Part shown: positions 34,815 through 44,084 of the stretch, piece by piece
Layout: each line of letters opens with the position of its first letter
How positions within the stretch are numbered: position 1 is the first letter of the stretch
Source of the DNA: Siminovitchia acidinfaciens
Lineage (GTDB): Bacteria > Bacillota > Bacilli > Bacillales > Bacillaceae_C
DNA: 64,000 nucleotides
NCBI RefSeq assembly: GCF_003605385.1
Contig: NZ_QYTV02000001.1
Span: forward strand, 859,338 to 923,337
Direction of reading: 5' to 3'
Program-made: the position numbers and the translations under genes
Notes under the pieces: model-generated
The model's database searches: none
Seen by the model: the letters and a program-made list of their open reading frames with translations, nothing else
What the model was told of the DNA's origin: nothing

Positions 34815-35082
34815 ATTCAACGATGACTCCCTTCTCAAGAAACTTAGAGAAAGCCACTGTTCCGATAAAGGATAGGATTCCAAGCAGCAAAATGACATCG
34901 AGATATGCGGTTGTCGCGAGCAGCATGGACATGAGGCCGGTAATGGCAATCAAATTAATTCCCATTGCATCCAGCGCGATGACCCGATCTGGAGTCGAGG
35001 GTCCTTTAATAACGCGTACCAATAGAATAAAAGAAGACACCGCAAACCCGATCAGAGCCATTTTGATAACTATACTTAGCAT
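34798..35082 (-). CDS. mrpF: Na+/H+ antiporter subunit F
   Basis: MrpF, 94 aa, three membrane helices, conserved segment IKGPSTPDRVIALDAMGINLIA. ATG overlaps the mrpE stop by one base (TAATG), indicating translational coupling. In B. subtilis MrpF also takes part in cholate efflux. Confidence 0.93.
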   Translation of the reverse strand: MLSIVIKMALIGFAVSSFILLVRVIKGPSTPDRVIALDAMGINLIAITGLMSMLLATTAYLDVILLLGILSFIGTVAFSKFLEKGVIVEYERNR

Positions 35083-35558
35083 TAGCGGCTCACCTCCATG
35101 ATCGCTTTTTCAAACGAACCTCTAATATCTTCTATCGCTTCTTCTGCATCCTCTATATCCACGGCGTGCACATAAAGGATTTTATTATCGGGAGATATAT
35201 CGACAACAAGCGTTCCAGGCGTCAGCGTAATCAAATTTGCCAGAAGTGTGATTTCCCAATCGGATGTCAGCTTTGTTTCCATTGCAAAAATACCAGGGCG
35301 GATGTTCAGCTTTGGCTGCAAAACCACTTTGAGGACCGCCAGATTGGATAATAGAAGTTCCCTTAAAAAAATCAAGATGAGCTTGATAATGGAATAGATA
35401 CGATAAACATAAAATCGTGATGAAAAAAATCTGCGCATAAAAAATATGACAAGCATTCCAAGCAGGTAGCCGATTATAAATGTGGACGTCTCCATCGAAC
35501 TTTCAAAAAACATCCACGTGAAAGCGAGCAAAAAGTTCAGTAATATTTGAAATGCCAA
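35082..35558 (-). CDS. mrpE: Na+/H+ antiporter subunit E
   Basis: MrpE, 158 aa: two to three N-terminal membrane helices (LLNFLLAFTWMFFESS, FIIGYLLGMLVIFFM) and a cytoplasmic C-terminal domain with NLITLTPGTLVVDISPD. TTG start with AGGAGG ten bases upstream. It is separated from mrpD by 358 bp filled with repeat R9, whereas the other operon joints overlap or nearly touch. Confidence 0.93.
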   Translation of the reverse strand: MAFQILLNFLLAFTWMFFESSMETSTFIIGYLLGMLVIFFMRRFFSSRFYVYRIYSIIKLILIFLRELLLSNLAVLKVVLQPKLNIRPGIFAMETKLTSDWEITLLANLITLTPGTLVVDISPDNKILYVHAVDIEDAEEAIEDIRGSFEKAIMEVSR

Positions 35559-35631
35559 CGGACCTCTTCCTCCTTTGCACGGTGAGATTTGGAGTTAATT
35601 TAAAAAGTATACTTTCATTTCAGTTTAAAAG

Positions 35632-35938
35632 TTGTCCAGCTCCGACGGACAGGATGTCCTAGTGCCGCCGACGCCACAGGATGTGGCGTCGGCGGCCAGC
35701 GCCTAGCCCCTCGAGGTCACAAGCTGCAAGGAAGTAGACTCAGGAAGAATGTGCTCCTGCGCCAAAGCTTATTCGCGGAAGTCTTGTTCAGCTCGTCGCA
35801 AAGCTCCACGTAGCATACTCCGGGACGCTTCACATGAGGTGATTGAAGTCAGTAGCTTCCCTGTGGTGGCTTAAGAACTACCTCCTCGGGAATTGTCTTG
35901 TGCTTGTCGGGGCTGATCAAGGCGCTTCCGCATTTCTT
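35632..35938 (+). repeat. Mosaic intergenic repeat, copy R9, inside the mrp operon
   Basis: Full-length copy between mrpD and mrpE. It begins with the hairpin modules GGAC-aggat-GTCC (35647-35659) and a perfect 14-bp stem with the same loop (arms 35664-35677 and 35683-35696, GCCGCCGACGCCAC and its complement), then the head (AGCGCCTAGCCCCTCGAGGTC), the long middle module and the tail (CTTGTCGGGGCTGATCAAGGCGCTT). The tail encodes the last residues and stop of mrpD on the minus strand. Confidence 0.92.
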
Positions 35939-37410
35939 AACACGGCCTCAATATAGACTCTAGGGTCGATTAATGCTTCAACAGCCTGAACAATATACAT
36001 ATTCATCCATTCGGAGAAGACACCGTAGGAAATGGCTGAAATGACGAGTATGATGATCGGTAATAACATGCTGCCGATTTTCAGCTCGGGTTTCTTTACG
36101 CTACCTGCAGGATCTCCCCAGAATCCATTGATGAACACCCGCATCAATGAATACAGTACAAACAGGCTGGACATGAGGATAATCAAAGCACCAACAAGGT
36201 CGCCGTTTGAAAAACCGCCGTTTACAATCAGGATTTTACCGACAAACCCGCTAAGCGGCGGAATCCCGGCAAGCGCCAATACTGAGATGAAAAAAGACCA
36301 TCCTACTAGCGGATAATGTTTGATCAAGCCGCTGAATTTAGAGTAATCGCTAGATCCGGTAATAAAAATGATAAGCCCCACCAAAAGGAAGAGGACTGCC
36401 TTGATGATCATGTCATGAATCAGGTAAAAAACAGATCCGGTCAAAGCGTCGGCGTTCATCGCCCCAATTCCATATGTGATGACTCCGATGGCAATGATAA
36501 TGTTGTAAATAACAATTTTTTTCATATCTTTATACGCGATGGCAGCTATTGACCCTAAGACAACGGTCACCAATGACAGGATGGTTAAAAGCTCATGAGT
36601 GAATCCTATATCGTGATAGAAAAAGAGTGTATATGTTCGTAAGATCGAATAGACTCCAACTTTCGTAAGCAATGCGCCGAATAAGGCCATGATAGGAGCG
36701 GGCGGTGCGTAATAAGATCCCGGCAGCCAAAAGAACAAAGGGAAAATGGCCCCTTTCAGCCCGAACACGATTAGGAACAGGACCGCAAGAACTGTCAATA
36801 TGGCAGGCTGGTCCACTTCTGCAATCCTTTGTGAAATGTGCGCCATGTTCAATGTCCCGACAATGGAATATAAATAGGCGACTGCAATGACAAACAGAGC
36901 AGATGAAGTAATATTCACCAAAATATATTTGATCGATTCCCGCAGCTGTATTTTTGTTCCGCCAATAACAAGTAGTACATATGAAGACATGAGCATGACT
37001 TCAAAAAAGACGAACATGTTGAAAATATCGCCGGTAGTGAATGCCCCGTTGACACCAACAACCAGGAATTGTACAACAGGATAATAAAAGTTGCTCTCTC
37101 TTTCTTTTCCAATAGAGCTGAAAGAAAAGAGAATGCAGCAAAGTGTAATAAAGGAAGTGGCTGTCACAAGAAGGGCAGACAGCATGTCAGAAACAAGTGT
37201 AATGCCGAATGGGGCCTGCCAGCTTCCAAGGTCCAGCGTTTGAATTCCCTCATTATAGACTGTCTGAATAAGAATGATGGATGCCACAAGGGTTCCAGCT
37301 GTTGCAAGCGTGGAAATCCAACGCTGGACGGCAATTTTATTTTTGAAAAAAATCAATATGACCGCTGTTACGAATGGAATGATGATGGGCAAAATTAACA
37401 AGTTGATCAT
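35917..37410 (-). CDS. mrpD: Na+/H+ antiporter subunit D
   Basis: MrpD, 497 aa, 14 or so membrane helices, homologous to proton-pumping subunits of complex I (NuoM/N type). Typical segments are GDIFNMFVFFEVML with the key Glu, the Lys-bearing VFGLKGAIFPLFFWLPGSY, and ALAGIPPLSGFVGK. The start follows the mrpC stop directly. The C-terminus (NAEAP and TGA) lies within the conserved tail of repeat R9, so insertion of the element replaced the original end. Confidence 0.94.
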   Translation of the reverse strand: MINLLILPIIIPFVTAVILIFFKNKIAVQRWISTLATAGTLVASIILIQTVYNEGIQTLDLGSWQAPFGITLVSDMLSALLVTATSFITLCCILFSFSSIGKERESNFYYPVVQFLVVGVNGAFTTGDIFNMFVFFEVMLMSSYVLLVIGGTKIQLRESIKYILVNITSSALFVIAVAYLYSIVGTLNMAHISQRIAEVDQPAILTVLAVLFLIVFGLKGAIFPLFFWLPGSYYAPPAPIMALFGALLTKVGVYSILRTYTLFFYHDIGFTHELLTILSLVTVVLGSIAAIAYKDMKKIVIYNIIIAIGVITYGIGAMNADALTGSVFYLIHDMIIKAVLFLLVGLIIFITGSSDYSKFSGLIKHYPLVGWSFFISVLALAGIPPLSGFVGKILIVNGGFSNGDLVGALIILMSSLFVLYSLMRVFINGFWGDPAGSVKKPELKIGSMLLPIIILVISAISYGVFSEWMNMYIVQAVEALIDPRVYIEAVLRNAEAP

Positions 37411-37743
37411 TTATTCCGTACCTCTCATCTCATCTATGTTATCTGTCCCCAGCTCTTGGTATGCCCTGTAGGCCAGAACGAGGAAGAAAGCGGTCACGCC
37501 GAAACTGATGACAATTGCCGTTAGAATTAATGCCTGTGGAATGGGATCCGTATATGCTTTCGCCTGTTCACCAAGAAGGGGAACCGTTCCTTTTTTTAAA
37601 CCGGCCATGGTTAGAAGCATCAAGTGGGCCCCGTGGCTTAATAAACCGGTCCCTATAATGATGCGGAGCAGACTTTTCGATAACATCAAATAAACGGCGC
37701 TTGCAAACAAGAGTCCAATTAATACCGACATGAAGATTTCCAT
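37411..37743 (-). CDS. mrpC: Na+/H+ antiporter subunit C
   Basis: MrpC, 110 aa, NuoK-like subunit with three helices; [23 protein letters not shown] and [17 protein letters not shown] are conserved. Its ATG overlaps the mrpB stop by one base (TAATG). Confidence 0.94.
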   Translation of the reverse strand: MEIFMSVLIGLLFASAVYLMLSKSLLRIIIGTGLLSHGAHLMLLTMAGLKKGTVPLLGEQAKAYTDPIPQALILTAIVISFGVTAFFLVLAYRAYQELGTDNIDEMRGTE

Positions 37744-38165
37744 TATTCTCCCTCTCCTATCGTTTGAATAATGGTCAGCGTTGAGCCAACGACAACTAAA
37801 TATACCCCGATATCAAACAGCACCGCCGTATGGAGATGTGTTTTCCCAAGTAACGGGAGGGTAAATTCCCCGAATGCATGCGTTAAAAATGGAACATCGA
37901 ACAAGAAGGAACCCACCCCGGTTCCAACCGCGAATAACAAGCCGACAGCCACCATTATTTTAAAATCGATCGGCAGGCTGTTGGCAACACTTTTAATATC
38001 ATAAGCCAGGAGCAAAAGAACGATAGCCCCCGAAGTCAGCAGCCCGCCGACAAAGCCGCCGCCCGGATTGTTATGGCCGGCAAAAAATATATGGAGGGCA
38101 AACATTAAAATGATGAAGGAAACAATCTTAGTTACTGTCTGTAAAATGATGTCGTTCGTTCTCAT
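37743..38165 (-). CDS. mrpB: Na+/H+ antiporter subunit B
   Basis: MrpB, 140 aa, four helices; [21 protein letters not shown] is the family signature, and [20 protein letters not shown] follows. The ATG overlaps the mrpA stop by four bases (ATGA). Confidence 0.94.
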   Translation of the reverse strand: MRTNDIILQTVTKIVSFIILMFALHIFFAGHNNPGGGFVGGLLTSGAIVLLLLAYDIKSVANSLPIDFKIMVAVGLLFAVGTGVGSFLFDVPFLTHAFGEFTLPLLGKTHLHTAVLFDIGVYLVVVGSTLTIIQTIGEGE

Positions 38166-40564
38166 GTGTCCTCCCTCCTTGACAGCCTAAGTTTGATCAT
38201 ACCGTAAATACCAAGGGCGGCGATACCGAGTACCGCAATTTCAAACATTGTATCAAAGCCCCGGAAGTCTACAAGGATGACATTGACCATATTCAACCCG
38301 CCGGCTTTTTCGGCTGTGTTTTCAATATAGTATTGTGCTATCGACTCAAACTTCCTGTTGCTCAACGCCGAAAAGGCAATGACTGTAACAATTACCCCAA
38401 CACCCGCCGCCACCAGGGCATTTGTCAGTTTGAAACCCATCCGCTCCTCTTTGCGGTTGATTTTCGGCAAGTGATAAAAGGCGAGCAAGAATAGAGCCAC
38501 GGAAATGGTTTCAATAACAAGCTGGGTCAAAACAAGATCTGGAGCCCTAAAAAGGACAAAGAACAATGCCACAGTGTATCCGATGGCTCCCAATGCAATA
38601 ATGGACGTCAATCTTGATTTTGCAACCAAAATGGTAATGGATGCCCCGGCGATTATTACCCCAAGTACTACTTCATATAATCCCATGGGGGCCAAGCCAT
38701 CTGTCGTAAATGCGAAGGCATTTTTTTGGATAATGGAAAAACTCAATATTCCCACCATGGATACAAATATATAAATCATGTACGTCCGAATGGAACCATT
38801 CATATAAGAGTTAGTCACACTGAGTGATCCACTTTCCGCCCGAATCAGGCTTTGGTCATACAAATGGTTAAGCGCCAGCTTTTTCGGAAACAAACCGTAT
38901 ATTCTTTCCCACTTGGGCAGTGTCACATATAAGAAAGCTCCAACAATAACGATGCCAATTGTCATGTACAATTCGGGTGTAAGCCCGTGCCAAAAGCTGA
39001 TATGTGTACTGAACGACTGACCAGCATCGATAAGTGCAGGCGAAATGGCATTAGCTGCAGGCTCAATGATCGATGTGGAAAGGATGTTTGGAAAAAGTCC
39101 GAAAACGATGACAAGTGCTCCTAAAATAATAGGTGAAACAAGCATCCCAACAGGTGCCTCATGCGGATTCTTTTCCAATTTCTCCGGCTGATAAGTCCCG
39201 GTGAAAGTTTTAAACAGGAGCATCATACTGTAAACAAAAGTAAAAACGCTTCCGACCCAAGCCAGCACCGGAAACAATGCGCTCCATGTCTCCATATTGA
39301 AAATATCAAGTGATAGAACATTCACCATGGCTGCTAAGAACATCTCTTTGCTAAGAAAGCCGTTAAAAGGAGGCAGGCCAGCCATCGAAAAAGTTCCAAT
39401 CAAGGCGATTGTAAAAGTGACAGGCATGATTTGCATTAACCCGCCAAGCCTGCGGATATCGCGAGTACCTGTTTCATGGTCGACAATCCCGGCAACCATG
39501 AATAAGCTCCCTTTGAATGTCGCATGGTTGATCAAATGGAATACAGCTGCAAAGGTTGCGGCCATATATAAATTATCGTCCAAATAATCATAATGGAGGG
39601 CAGCCGCACCAATTCCGAGCAGTGACATGATCAAACCGAGCTGGCTTACTGTAGAAAATGCCAAAATCGCTTTTAGATCCGTTTGCTTTACCGCGTTAAA
39701 AGAACCCCACGCTAAAGTGAATATGCCGAAACCGGCTACGAGCCAAAGCCAAAGTCCATGCTCAGCAAAAACAGGGCTTAGGCGTGCCACAAGGTAGATT
39801 CCTGCTTTTACCATCGTTGCCGAATGAAGATAAGCACTTACAGGTGTCGGCGCTTCCATTGCATCCGGCAGCCAAATGTGGAAAGGAAATTGCGCAGATT
39901 TAGTAAATGCCCCAAATAATACTAAAATCAATGCAGGGATGAATAAAGGGTCCCCATAGATGCCGTCCGCTATTGATATGATCTCCCTGATACTGAAAGA
40001 TCCAGTCATCAAATAGAGAAGCAGAAAGCCCCCAAGCATGGCCAATCCGCCGAAAACGGTGATCAACATGGATTTTTGAGCACCGTATCGCGAGCGTTTT
40101 TTATGGTACCAATAGCCGATTAAAAGAAAAGAAGAGAAAGAAGTGAGCTCCCAGAACGTATAAAGGACAATCAAATTATCTGAGAGTACGACACCGAGCA
40201 TGGCTCCCATGAACATGAGCAAATAGACATAGAAGCTGCCCAAGTCTTCTTTTTCTTTTGAAAGGTAATAGATCGAGTAGAGCGAAACAAGCGATCCGAT
40301 CCCTGTAATCAGCAGGGCAAATAGTAAACCGAGTCCGTCCACATAGGCAGTGAAGTTGATGCCAAGTGAAGGGATCCAGTTTACGGTTTCTTGAATGCCG
40401 CCATGTTGAATGTCCGGCAAAAACCGCAGGAAATAAATAAAAAGGATGATGGACAGGCCTAAGACAAACCAGCCTGTATGTATGAGGTTCAATCTTTTAA
40501 ACAGGAACGGAATGAAACATGCAAACAACAGCGGTGCAATAATTGCGAAATGTAAAAGTGACAA
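38162..40564 (-). CDS. mrpA: Na+/H+ antiporter subunit A
   Basis: MrpA, 800 aa, first gene and largest subunit; about 20 helices. The N-terminal two thirds is NuoL-like (DNLIVLYTFWELTSFSSFLLI, FTKSAQFPFHIWLPDAMEAPTPVSAY, AGLPPFNGFLSKE), the C-terminal part carries the NuoJ-like and MrpB-like extension (FRAPDLVLTQLVIETISVALFLLAF). TTG start behind GGGGGAGATGA. The Mrp complex exports Na+ in exchange for H+ and is needed for Na+ tolerance and pH homeostasis. Confidence 0.95.
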   Translation of the reverse strand: MSLLHFAIIAPLLFACFIPFLFKRLNLIHTGWFVLGLSIILFIYFLRFLPDIQHGGIQETVNWIPSLGINFTAYVDGLGLLFALLITGIGSLVSLYSIYYLSKEKEDLGSFYVYLLMFMGAMLGVVLSDNLIVLYTFWELTSFSSFLLIGYWYHKKRSRYGAQKSMLITVFGGLAMLGGFLLLYLMTGSFSIREIISIADGIYGDPLFIPALILVLFGAFTKSAQFPFHIWLPDAMEAPTPVSAYLHSATMVKAGIYLVARLSPVFAEHGLWLWLVAGFGIFTLAWGSFNAVKQTDLKAILAFSTVSQLGLIMSLLGIGAAALHYDYLDDNLYMAATFAAVFHLINHATFKGSLFMVAGIVDHETGTRDIRRLGGLMQIMPVTFTIALIGTFSMAGLPPFNGFLSKEMFLAAMVNVLSLDIFNMETWSALFPVLAWVGSVFTFVYSMMLLFKTFTGTYQPEKLEKNPHEAPVGMLVSPIILGALVIVFGLFPNILSTSIIEPAANAISPALIDAGQSFSTHISFWHGLTPELYMTIGIVIVGAFLYVTLPKWERIYGLFPKKLALNHLYDQSLIRAESGSLSVTNSYMNGSIRTYMIYIFVSMVGILSFSIIQKNAFAFTTDGLAPMGLYEVVLGVIIAGASITILVAKSRLTSIIALGAIGYTVALFFVLFRAPDLVLTQLVIETISVALFLLAFYHLPKINRKEERMGFKLTNALVAAGVGVIVTVIAFSALSNRKFESIAQYYIENTAEKAGGLNMVNVILVDFRGFDTMFEIAVLGIAALGIYGMIKLRLSRREDT

Positions 40565-40632
40565 ATCATCTCCCCCTTCTACCTAGTATGATTCCCAAGC
40601 CACTGAAATAATTTATCTATTGGCCCACAGAA

Positions 40633-40661
40633 ATTATAACGTAGTTATTCACCTGTTTCAT
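40633..40661 (-). promoter_or_regulatory. sigma-A type promoter of the mrp operon
   Basis: Minus strand: ATGAAA (40661-40656), 17-base spacer, TATAAT (40638-40633). Confidence 0.55.
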
Positions 40662-40793
40662 TGCAGTCGTTTGAAAAGCATTTTTTTGCTTCTAAAGATA
40701 TTAAATAGGTAGAGACGCATTTTTTCGATGAAAAGTGTCATAGAATGTTCACAATTATAGCAGGAGAAAATAGGGGGATTTCAGCATTTTTAG

Positions 40794-40828
40794 ACAAAAA
40801 AAGGAAGCTCCGTTGACCGGATGCTTCC
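40794..40828 (-). terminator. Terminator after the MFS gene
   Basis: Minus strand: GGAAGC / GCTTCC stem with extra pairing (CCGGTC region), then eight T. Confidence 0.82.
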
Positions 40829-40835
40829 CTATCAA

Positions 40836-42053
40836 TCAATAAATTTCTTTTACCTTTGCATGGCTTTGCTTCATGCTCCACCAAAGCAGCCCGAAAGCCA
40901 GTAAAAATAACAGGCCGGTCACATAGAATACAGAAGATATGCCCATATATCCCGCAATTATGCCGCCTATCAGTGGGCCGGCCACATTACCTAGGAATCG
41001 GAAGCTCTGGTTATATCCAAGGACTTCCCCTTGAAGCTCATACGGTGCTTCCATCCTGATATAAGCCGTTATACATGGAAGCATTCCCCCAATAGCCATT
41101 CCAAATAGGAATCTCAAAATGACGAGTTGCCAAAGCTCAGTGACGAGAGCCTGTGGAACAATCAAAATGGCGGCTAGGATGAGGAGGATCATCATCACTC
41201 TGTCATAGCCGATATCATCGCCAAGCTTTCCCCACTTCCTTGTTAGGAGCAGGTTGCCAAATCCGGTGGCGGAAAAAGCGAGTCCAGACAATAAAGCGAC
41301 ACTATCCGCCCTTGTAAGCTCACTGACGTAAAGCGATAGAAGCGGCTGGATGCTGAATAAGCCTGCCTGGATAATGAATGCAATAGCCATGACACTGACC
41401 AGCATCCTGCGCTGTAAAATAAGCTGAATGACAGCTTTCCTCGATCGACGTATCCTTCCCTTTTGTTGATCGTCACGTGGCTTTTCAACGATTCCGATTA
41501 TGACAACAATCGTCGCCAGTACAATCGCAAGTGAAGTAATAATAAACGTATATTGGAATCCGAATGAATCAGCCATCAATCCGCCGATTAGAGGCCCAAA
41601 TAAAGTTCCAGCCACTGTGCCCATCTGCAATGTTCCAAGGGTTTCCCCCGCTTCTTTTTTAGGGGTTTGTTTTGCGATAAGTGCAACAGAAGTCGGAATG
41701 AAACCAGTGACGATTCCCATGACCAATCGCAATAAAAAAAGCCCATGAACATGATGCATGAACCCCATTAAGAAGATGCTTAAAGCAATCCCTAGACCAT
41801 TAATAATTAATATCGGCTTAAATCCGTATTTATCTCCGATGCGACCCCAAATGGGAGACATAAAAAAAGCTGTCAAAAAAGTGACTCCAAAAATGAAGCC
41901 AGCCCAGCGCTGGACATATTCTGCACTGAAATCTCCAAATGTCTTAATGTACAAAGAAAGGAACGGCAACACCATGGTCATGCTTGCTGCAATAATAAAA
42001 TTACATATCCACATGATCCATAAATTGCGTTTTTCAATACTGATAAAAAACAC
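40836..42053 (-). CDS. MFS drug-type exporter (YuxJ-like)
   Basis: Major facilitator, DHA1 type, 405 aa, 12 helices. Motif A between helices 2 and 3 reads GRIGDKYGFKPIL; motif C-like GTVAGTLFGPLIGG in helix 5. Probably exports a hydrophobic compound; B. subtilis has the related yuxJ in this neighbourhood. The start is uncertain: the only in-frame GTG (42053) forms part of its own GAGAAGGTG ribosome site, while ATC six bases later would be well spaced, so a rare start codon or a start further on is possible. Confidence 0.85.
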   Translation of the reverse strand: MFFISIEKRNLWIMWICNFIIAASMTMVLPFLSLYIKTFGDFSAEYVQRWAGFIFGVTFLTAFFMSPIWGRIGDKYGFKPILIINGLGIALSIFLMGFMHHVHGLFLLRLVMGIVTGFIPTSVALIAKQTPKKEAGETLGTLQMGTVAGTLFGPLIGGLMADSFGFQYTFIITSLAIVLATIVVIIGIVEKPRDDQQKGRIRRSRKAVIQLILQRRMLVSVMAIAFIIQAGLFSIQPLLSLYVSELTRADSVALLSGLAFSATGFGNLLLTRKWGKLGDDIGYDRVMMILLILAAILIVPQALVTELWQLVILRFLFGMAIGGMLPCITAYIRMEAPYELQGEVLGYNQSFRFLGNVAGPLIGGIIAGYMGISSVFYVTGLLFLLAFGLLWWSMKQSHAKVKEIY

Positions 42054-42249
42054 CTTCTCAATTGAAAGTTATTTCGTGTACCTAAACATATTATAACCCG
42101 GCCAAGGGAAAATTCAACTTAGGGAGCTTTGTTAATAGGTGCTGCAGGTAAACTTTGGGAGTGCTCAAAAGGCAATACCCCAAAGGGGGAGAGTGTTCCG
42201 GTTAAAGCGAATGGTAGACTTGCCACAGCAAAGATTATTTCATCAAAAT

Positions 42250-42376
42250 GAAGAGTGAATTGGCGCAAACGAAGAGTATTCATGAAAAGAAGAGTAAGTT
42301 AGCGCAAACGAAGAGTATCCATGAAAAGCAAAGAGTAAGTTAGTAATAGCGAAGAGATTCATAAAAATTGAAGAGT
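42250..42376. repeat. GAAGAGT boxes at about 20-base spacing
   Basis: Heptamer GAAGAGT (or one-base variants) at 42250, 42271, 42289, 42310, 42330, 42351 and 42370, that is every 18-21 bases. Alternating fillers (AAGTTAGCGCAAAC and ATTCATGAAAA types) make a composite unit of about 40 bases repeated three times. The first two units also read as a 13-residue repeat (KSELAQTKSIHEK), but no ribosome site precedes the ATG at 42248. The rest of 42054-42459 holds no gene that I can support. Confidence 0.75.
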
Positions 42377-42459
42377 AAGCTGAAAAAAATGAGCTTGCGT
42401 CCCATCAATATGAACTACCGAGCCCAGTCCCCCAAGTGCAGAAATGAGCCTACCTACAT

Positions 42460-42488
42460 AAAAAAGCTGAATCCTACAGATTCAGCTT
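42460..42488 (-). terminator. Terminator of kapB
   Basis: Minus strand: AAGCTGAATC / GATTCAGCTT stem and six T; the kapB stop (TGA) is inside the first arm. Confidence 0.87.
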
Positions 42489-42892
42489 TTGGCAATATTT
42501 GGCCATTCAAGGCCGTACATCAATTCATATTCACGGATTAATACCTTTAAAGCTTCGAGACTCCGATTACTGAAAGGATCCTCGGGCTTCGAGGCCAGTT
42601 CTTCATATAGTTTCTGGACTGCTTCCTTTAGACTGTCTTCGTATTTTGGAATTTCATCTTCATATGGGCGCACCATATTGGACGGCACCTGAATCTGTTC
42701 CCGGAAGGCATGTGCCTTTCTTTCATGGAAGAATGGGACCTCCACTTCCCTGGGATGATGAAGATTTCCCTGCATTGGATGCTTCAATACAGCCAGTACC
42801 CGTACAATACATATATCCTGCCGGACTTCGGTAATTTCCCCTATGTATGAACCGGTTTTTCTAAAAGCCCTGACTATTTGACCATTTTCCAT
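42482..42892 (-). CDS. kapB: KapB, kinase-associated protein B
   Basis: KapB, 136 aa, which in B. subtilis is needed for the sensor kinase KinB to feed the sporulation phosphorelay. Conserved stretches are FRKTGSYIGEITEVR, AVLKHPMQGNLHHPREVEVPFFHERKA and NMVRPYEDEIPKY. Despite the family's old name it has no signal peptide or lipobox. kinB, which precedes kapB in B. subtilis, is not in this window. ATG start at the 5' edge; the region upstream lacks a strong SD beyond AGGTGAT. Confidence 0.88.
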   Translation of the reverse strand: MENGQIVRAFRKTGSYIGEITEVRQDICIVRVLAVLKHPMQGNLHHPREVEVPFFHERKAHAFREQIQVPSNMVRPYEDEIPKYEDSLKEAVQKLYEELASKPEDPFSNRSLEALKVLIREYELMYGLEWPNIAKS

Positions 42893-42998
42893 CGATTGAT
42901 CACCTCTATGCTTCTATTATGGCTGACCTATGGTTAAAATGGAAGAATGATGAATTTTCGGCCTGCATGCTGTAAAGTAATCAGTGGAGGTTTGCAAG

Positions 42999-43706
42999 TT
43001 GAAAAAGTGGAATCTTTTAATTAGTTGTTGGATAATTTTATTTCTGGCTGCCGGATGCGGCCAAAAAGAAAAATCAGAAGAGAAAAAAGGAGATGCAAAA
43101 ATGTCAGAACAAGTGACTTACCCACAATTGACAACTGAGGTTGCAGAAAATGAAAAAGTTGTTCAAATGAATACGAATCTCGGATCTATTAAAATTAAAT
43201 TGTTCCCTGAACAAGCTCCGAAAACCGTTGAAAACTTCATTAAACATAGTAAAGACGGTTATTACAACGGAATTATTTTTCACCGTGTCATTAAGGATTT
43301 CATGATTCAGGGCGGCGACCCGACTGGAACGGGCAGAGGCGGAGAAAGCATTTACGGTCAGCCTTTCGAAGACGAATTTTCCAGAGATCTTTTTAACTTG
43401 CGTGGAGCTCTTTCTATGGCAAACGCGGGACCTGGTACAAATGGAAGCCAATTTTTCATTGTCCAAAACAGCCATATGGATTCAGGGATGAAAGGCCAAA
43501 TGGAGAACGCGGGATTCCCGAAAGAAATCGTTGACGCTTATATGGAGCATGGCGGAACACCTCACCTTGACCACCGTCATACAGTATTTGGACAGGTCAT
43601 CGAAGGCATGGATGTTGTCGATAAAATTGCTAATGTAGAGACCGGTATGGCTGATAAGCCTGTTGAAGATGTAACAATTGAAAGCATTGATATCATTAAA
43701 GAGTAA
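42999..43706 (+). CDS. Lipoprotein cyclophilin-type peptidyl-prolyl isomerase
   Basis: Extracytoplasmic PPIase, 235 aa. Signal peptide [17 protein letters not shown] ends in the lipobox LAAGC; a charged Lys/Glu linker leads to the cyclophilin domain (about 60-232) with [38 protein letters not shown] and the active-site His-Arg, Gln and Phe residues. It should help folding of secreted proteins outside the membrane, unlike the cytosolic PpiB. TTG 42999 lies eight bases after GTGGAGG. Confidence 0.9.
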   Translation: MKKWNLLISCWIILFLAAGCGQKEKSEEKKGDAKMSEQVTYPQLTTEVAENEKVVQMNTNLGSIKIKLFPEQAPKTVENFIKHSKDGYYNGIIFHRVIKDFMIQGGDPTGTGRGGESIYGQPFEDEFSRDLFNLRGALSMANAGPGTNGSQFFIVQNSHMDSGMKGQMENAGFPKEIVDAYMEHGGTPHLDHRHTVFGQVIEGMDVVDKIANVETGMADKPVEDVTIESIDIIKE

Positions 43707-43713
43707 GTGTAAA

Positions 43714-43736
43714 GAAGCCGCCTTAGGGCGGCTTTC
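43714..43736 (+). terminator. Hairpin after the cyclophilin gene
   Basis: AAGCCGCC / GGGCGGCTT stem with short loop; only TT then CACAC follow. Confidence 0.65.
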
Positions 43737-43825
43737 ACACAATTGCCATCTTTCCTCTGTTGGAAGTGAGACAAGAGTTTGGCTATAATAAGGGTATACG
43801 CTTTAATGAGGAAGGGATGTTTAAC

Positions 43826-44044
43826 GTGCTGTCCGTATTACAGTCATTCGTATTGTACATGCCGTTTCTATATTTTCCGGAAGACAAATCCGAATATATT
43901 CCAGCCGCGATTTCGATGGCCATTTTTGGCGTCGCTTGTGTTTTAACTTTCGTACTCATAAAAAGAGTATCGAAGAAACAAGAATTGAAAACGAAAGAAA
44001 TAGAAGAGCGGATCAACCGTGAAAGAAACAGCAAACACGTATAA
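43826..44044 (+). CDS. Small two-helix membrane protein
   Basis: Unrecognised 72-residue protein: helix LSVLQSFVLYMPFLYF, a short loop (PEDKSEY), helix IPAAISMAIFGVACVLTFVLI, then a highly charged C-terminal helix (VSKKQELKTKEIEERINRERN). GTG 43826 has the AGGAAGGG site at a better distance than ATG 43817. It ends in a clear terminator. Function unknown. Confidence 0.65.
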   Translation: MLSVLQSFVLYMPFLYFPEDKSEYIPAAISMAIFGVACVLTFVLIKRVSKKQELKTKEIEERINRERNSKHV

Positions 44045-44069
44045 GCACCTGATAGGTGCTTTTTTTTAT
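44044..44069 (+). terminator. Terminator after 43826 gene
   Basis: AGCACCT / AGGTGCT stem, three-base loop, eight T. Confidence 0.87.
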
Positions 44070-44084
44070 GGGGTCAGACACCAA

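Noticed and set aside
34815-34949. 45-residue N-terminal extension of MrpG
   Set aside because: It overlaps mrpF in another frame and has a composition unlike the family; the ATG at 34814 gives the normal length.
42248-42343. 31-codon frame with a 13-residue repeat (KSELAQTKSIHEK)
   Set aside because: No ribosome site, and the third unit breaks the frame; more likely a DNA-level tandem repeat.
42250-42376. CRISPR array
   Set aside because: Period of 18-21 bases with short alternating fillers, no 25-37 base repeats with unique spacers, no cas genes.
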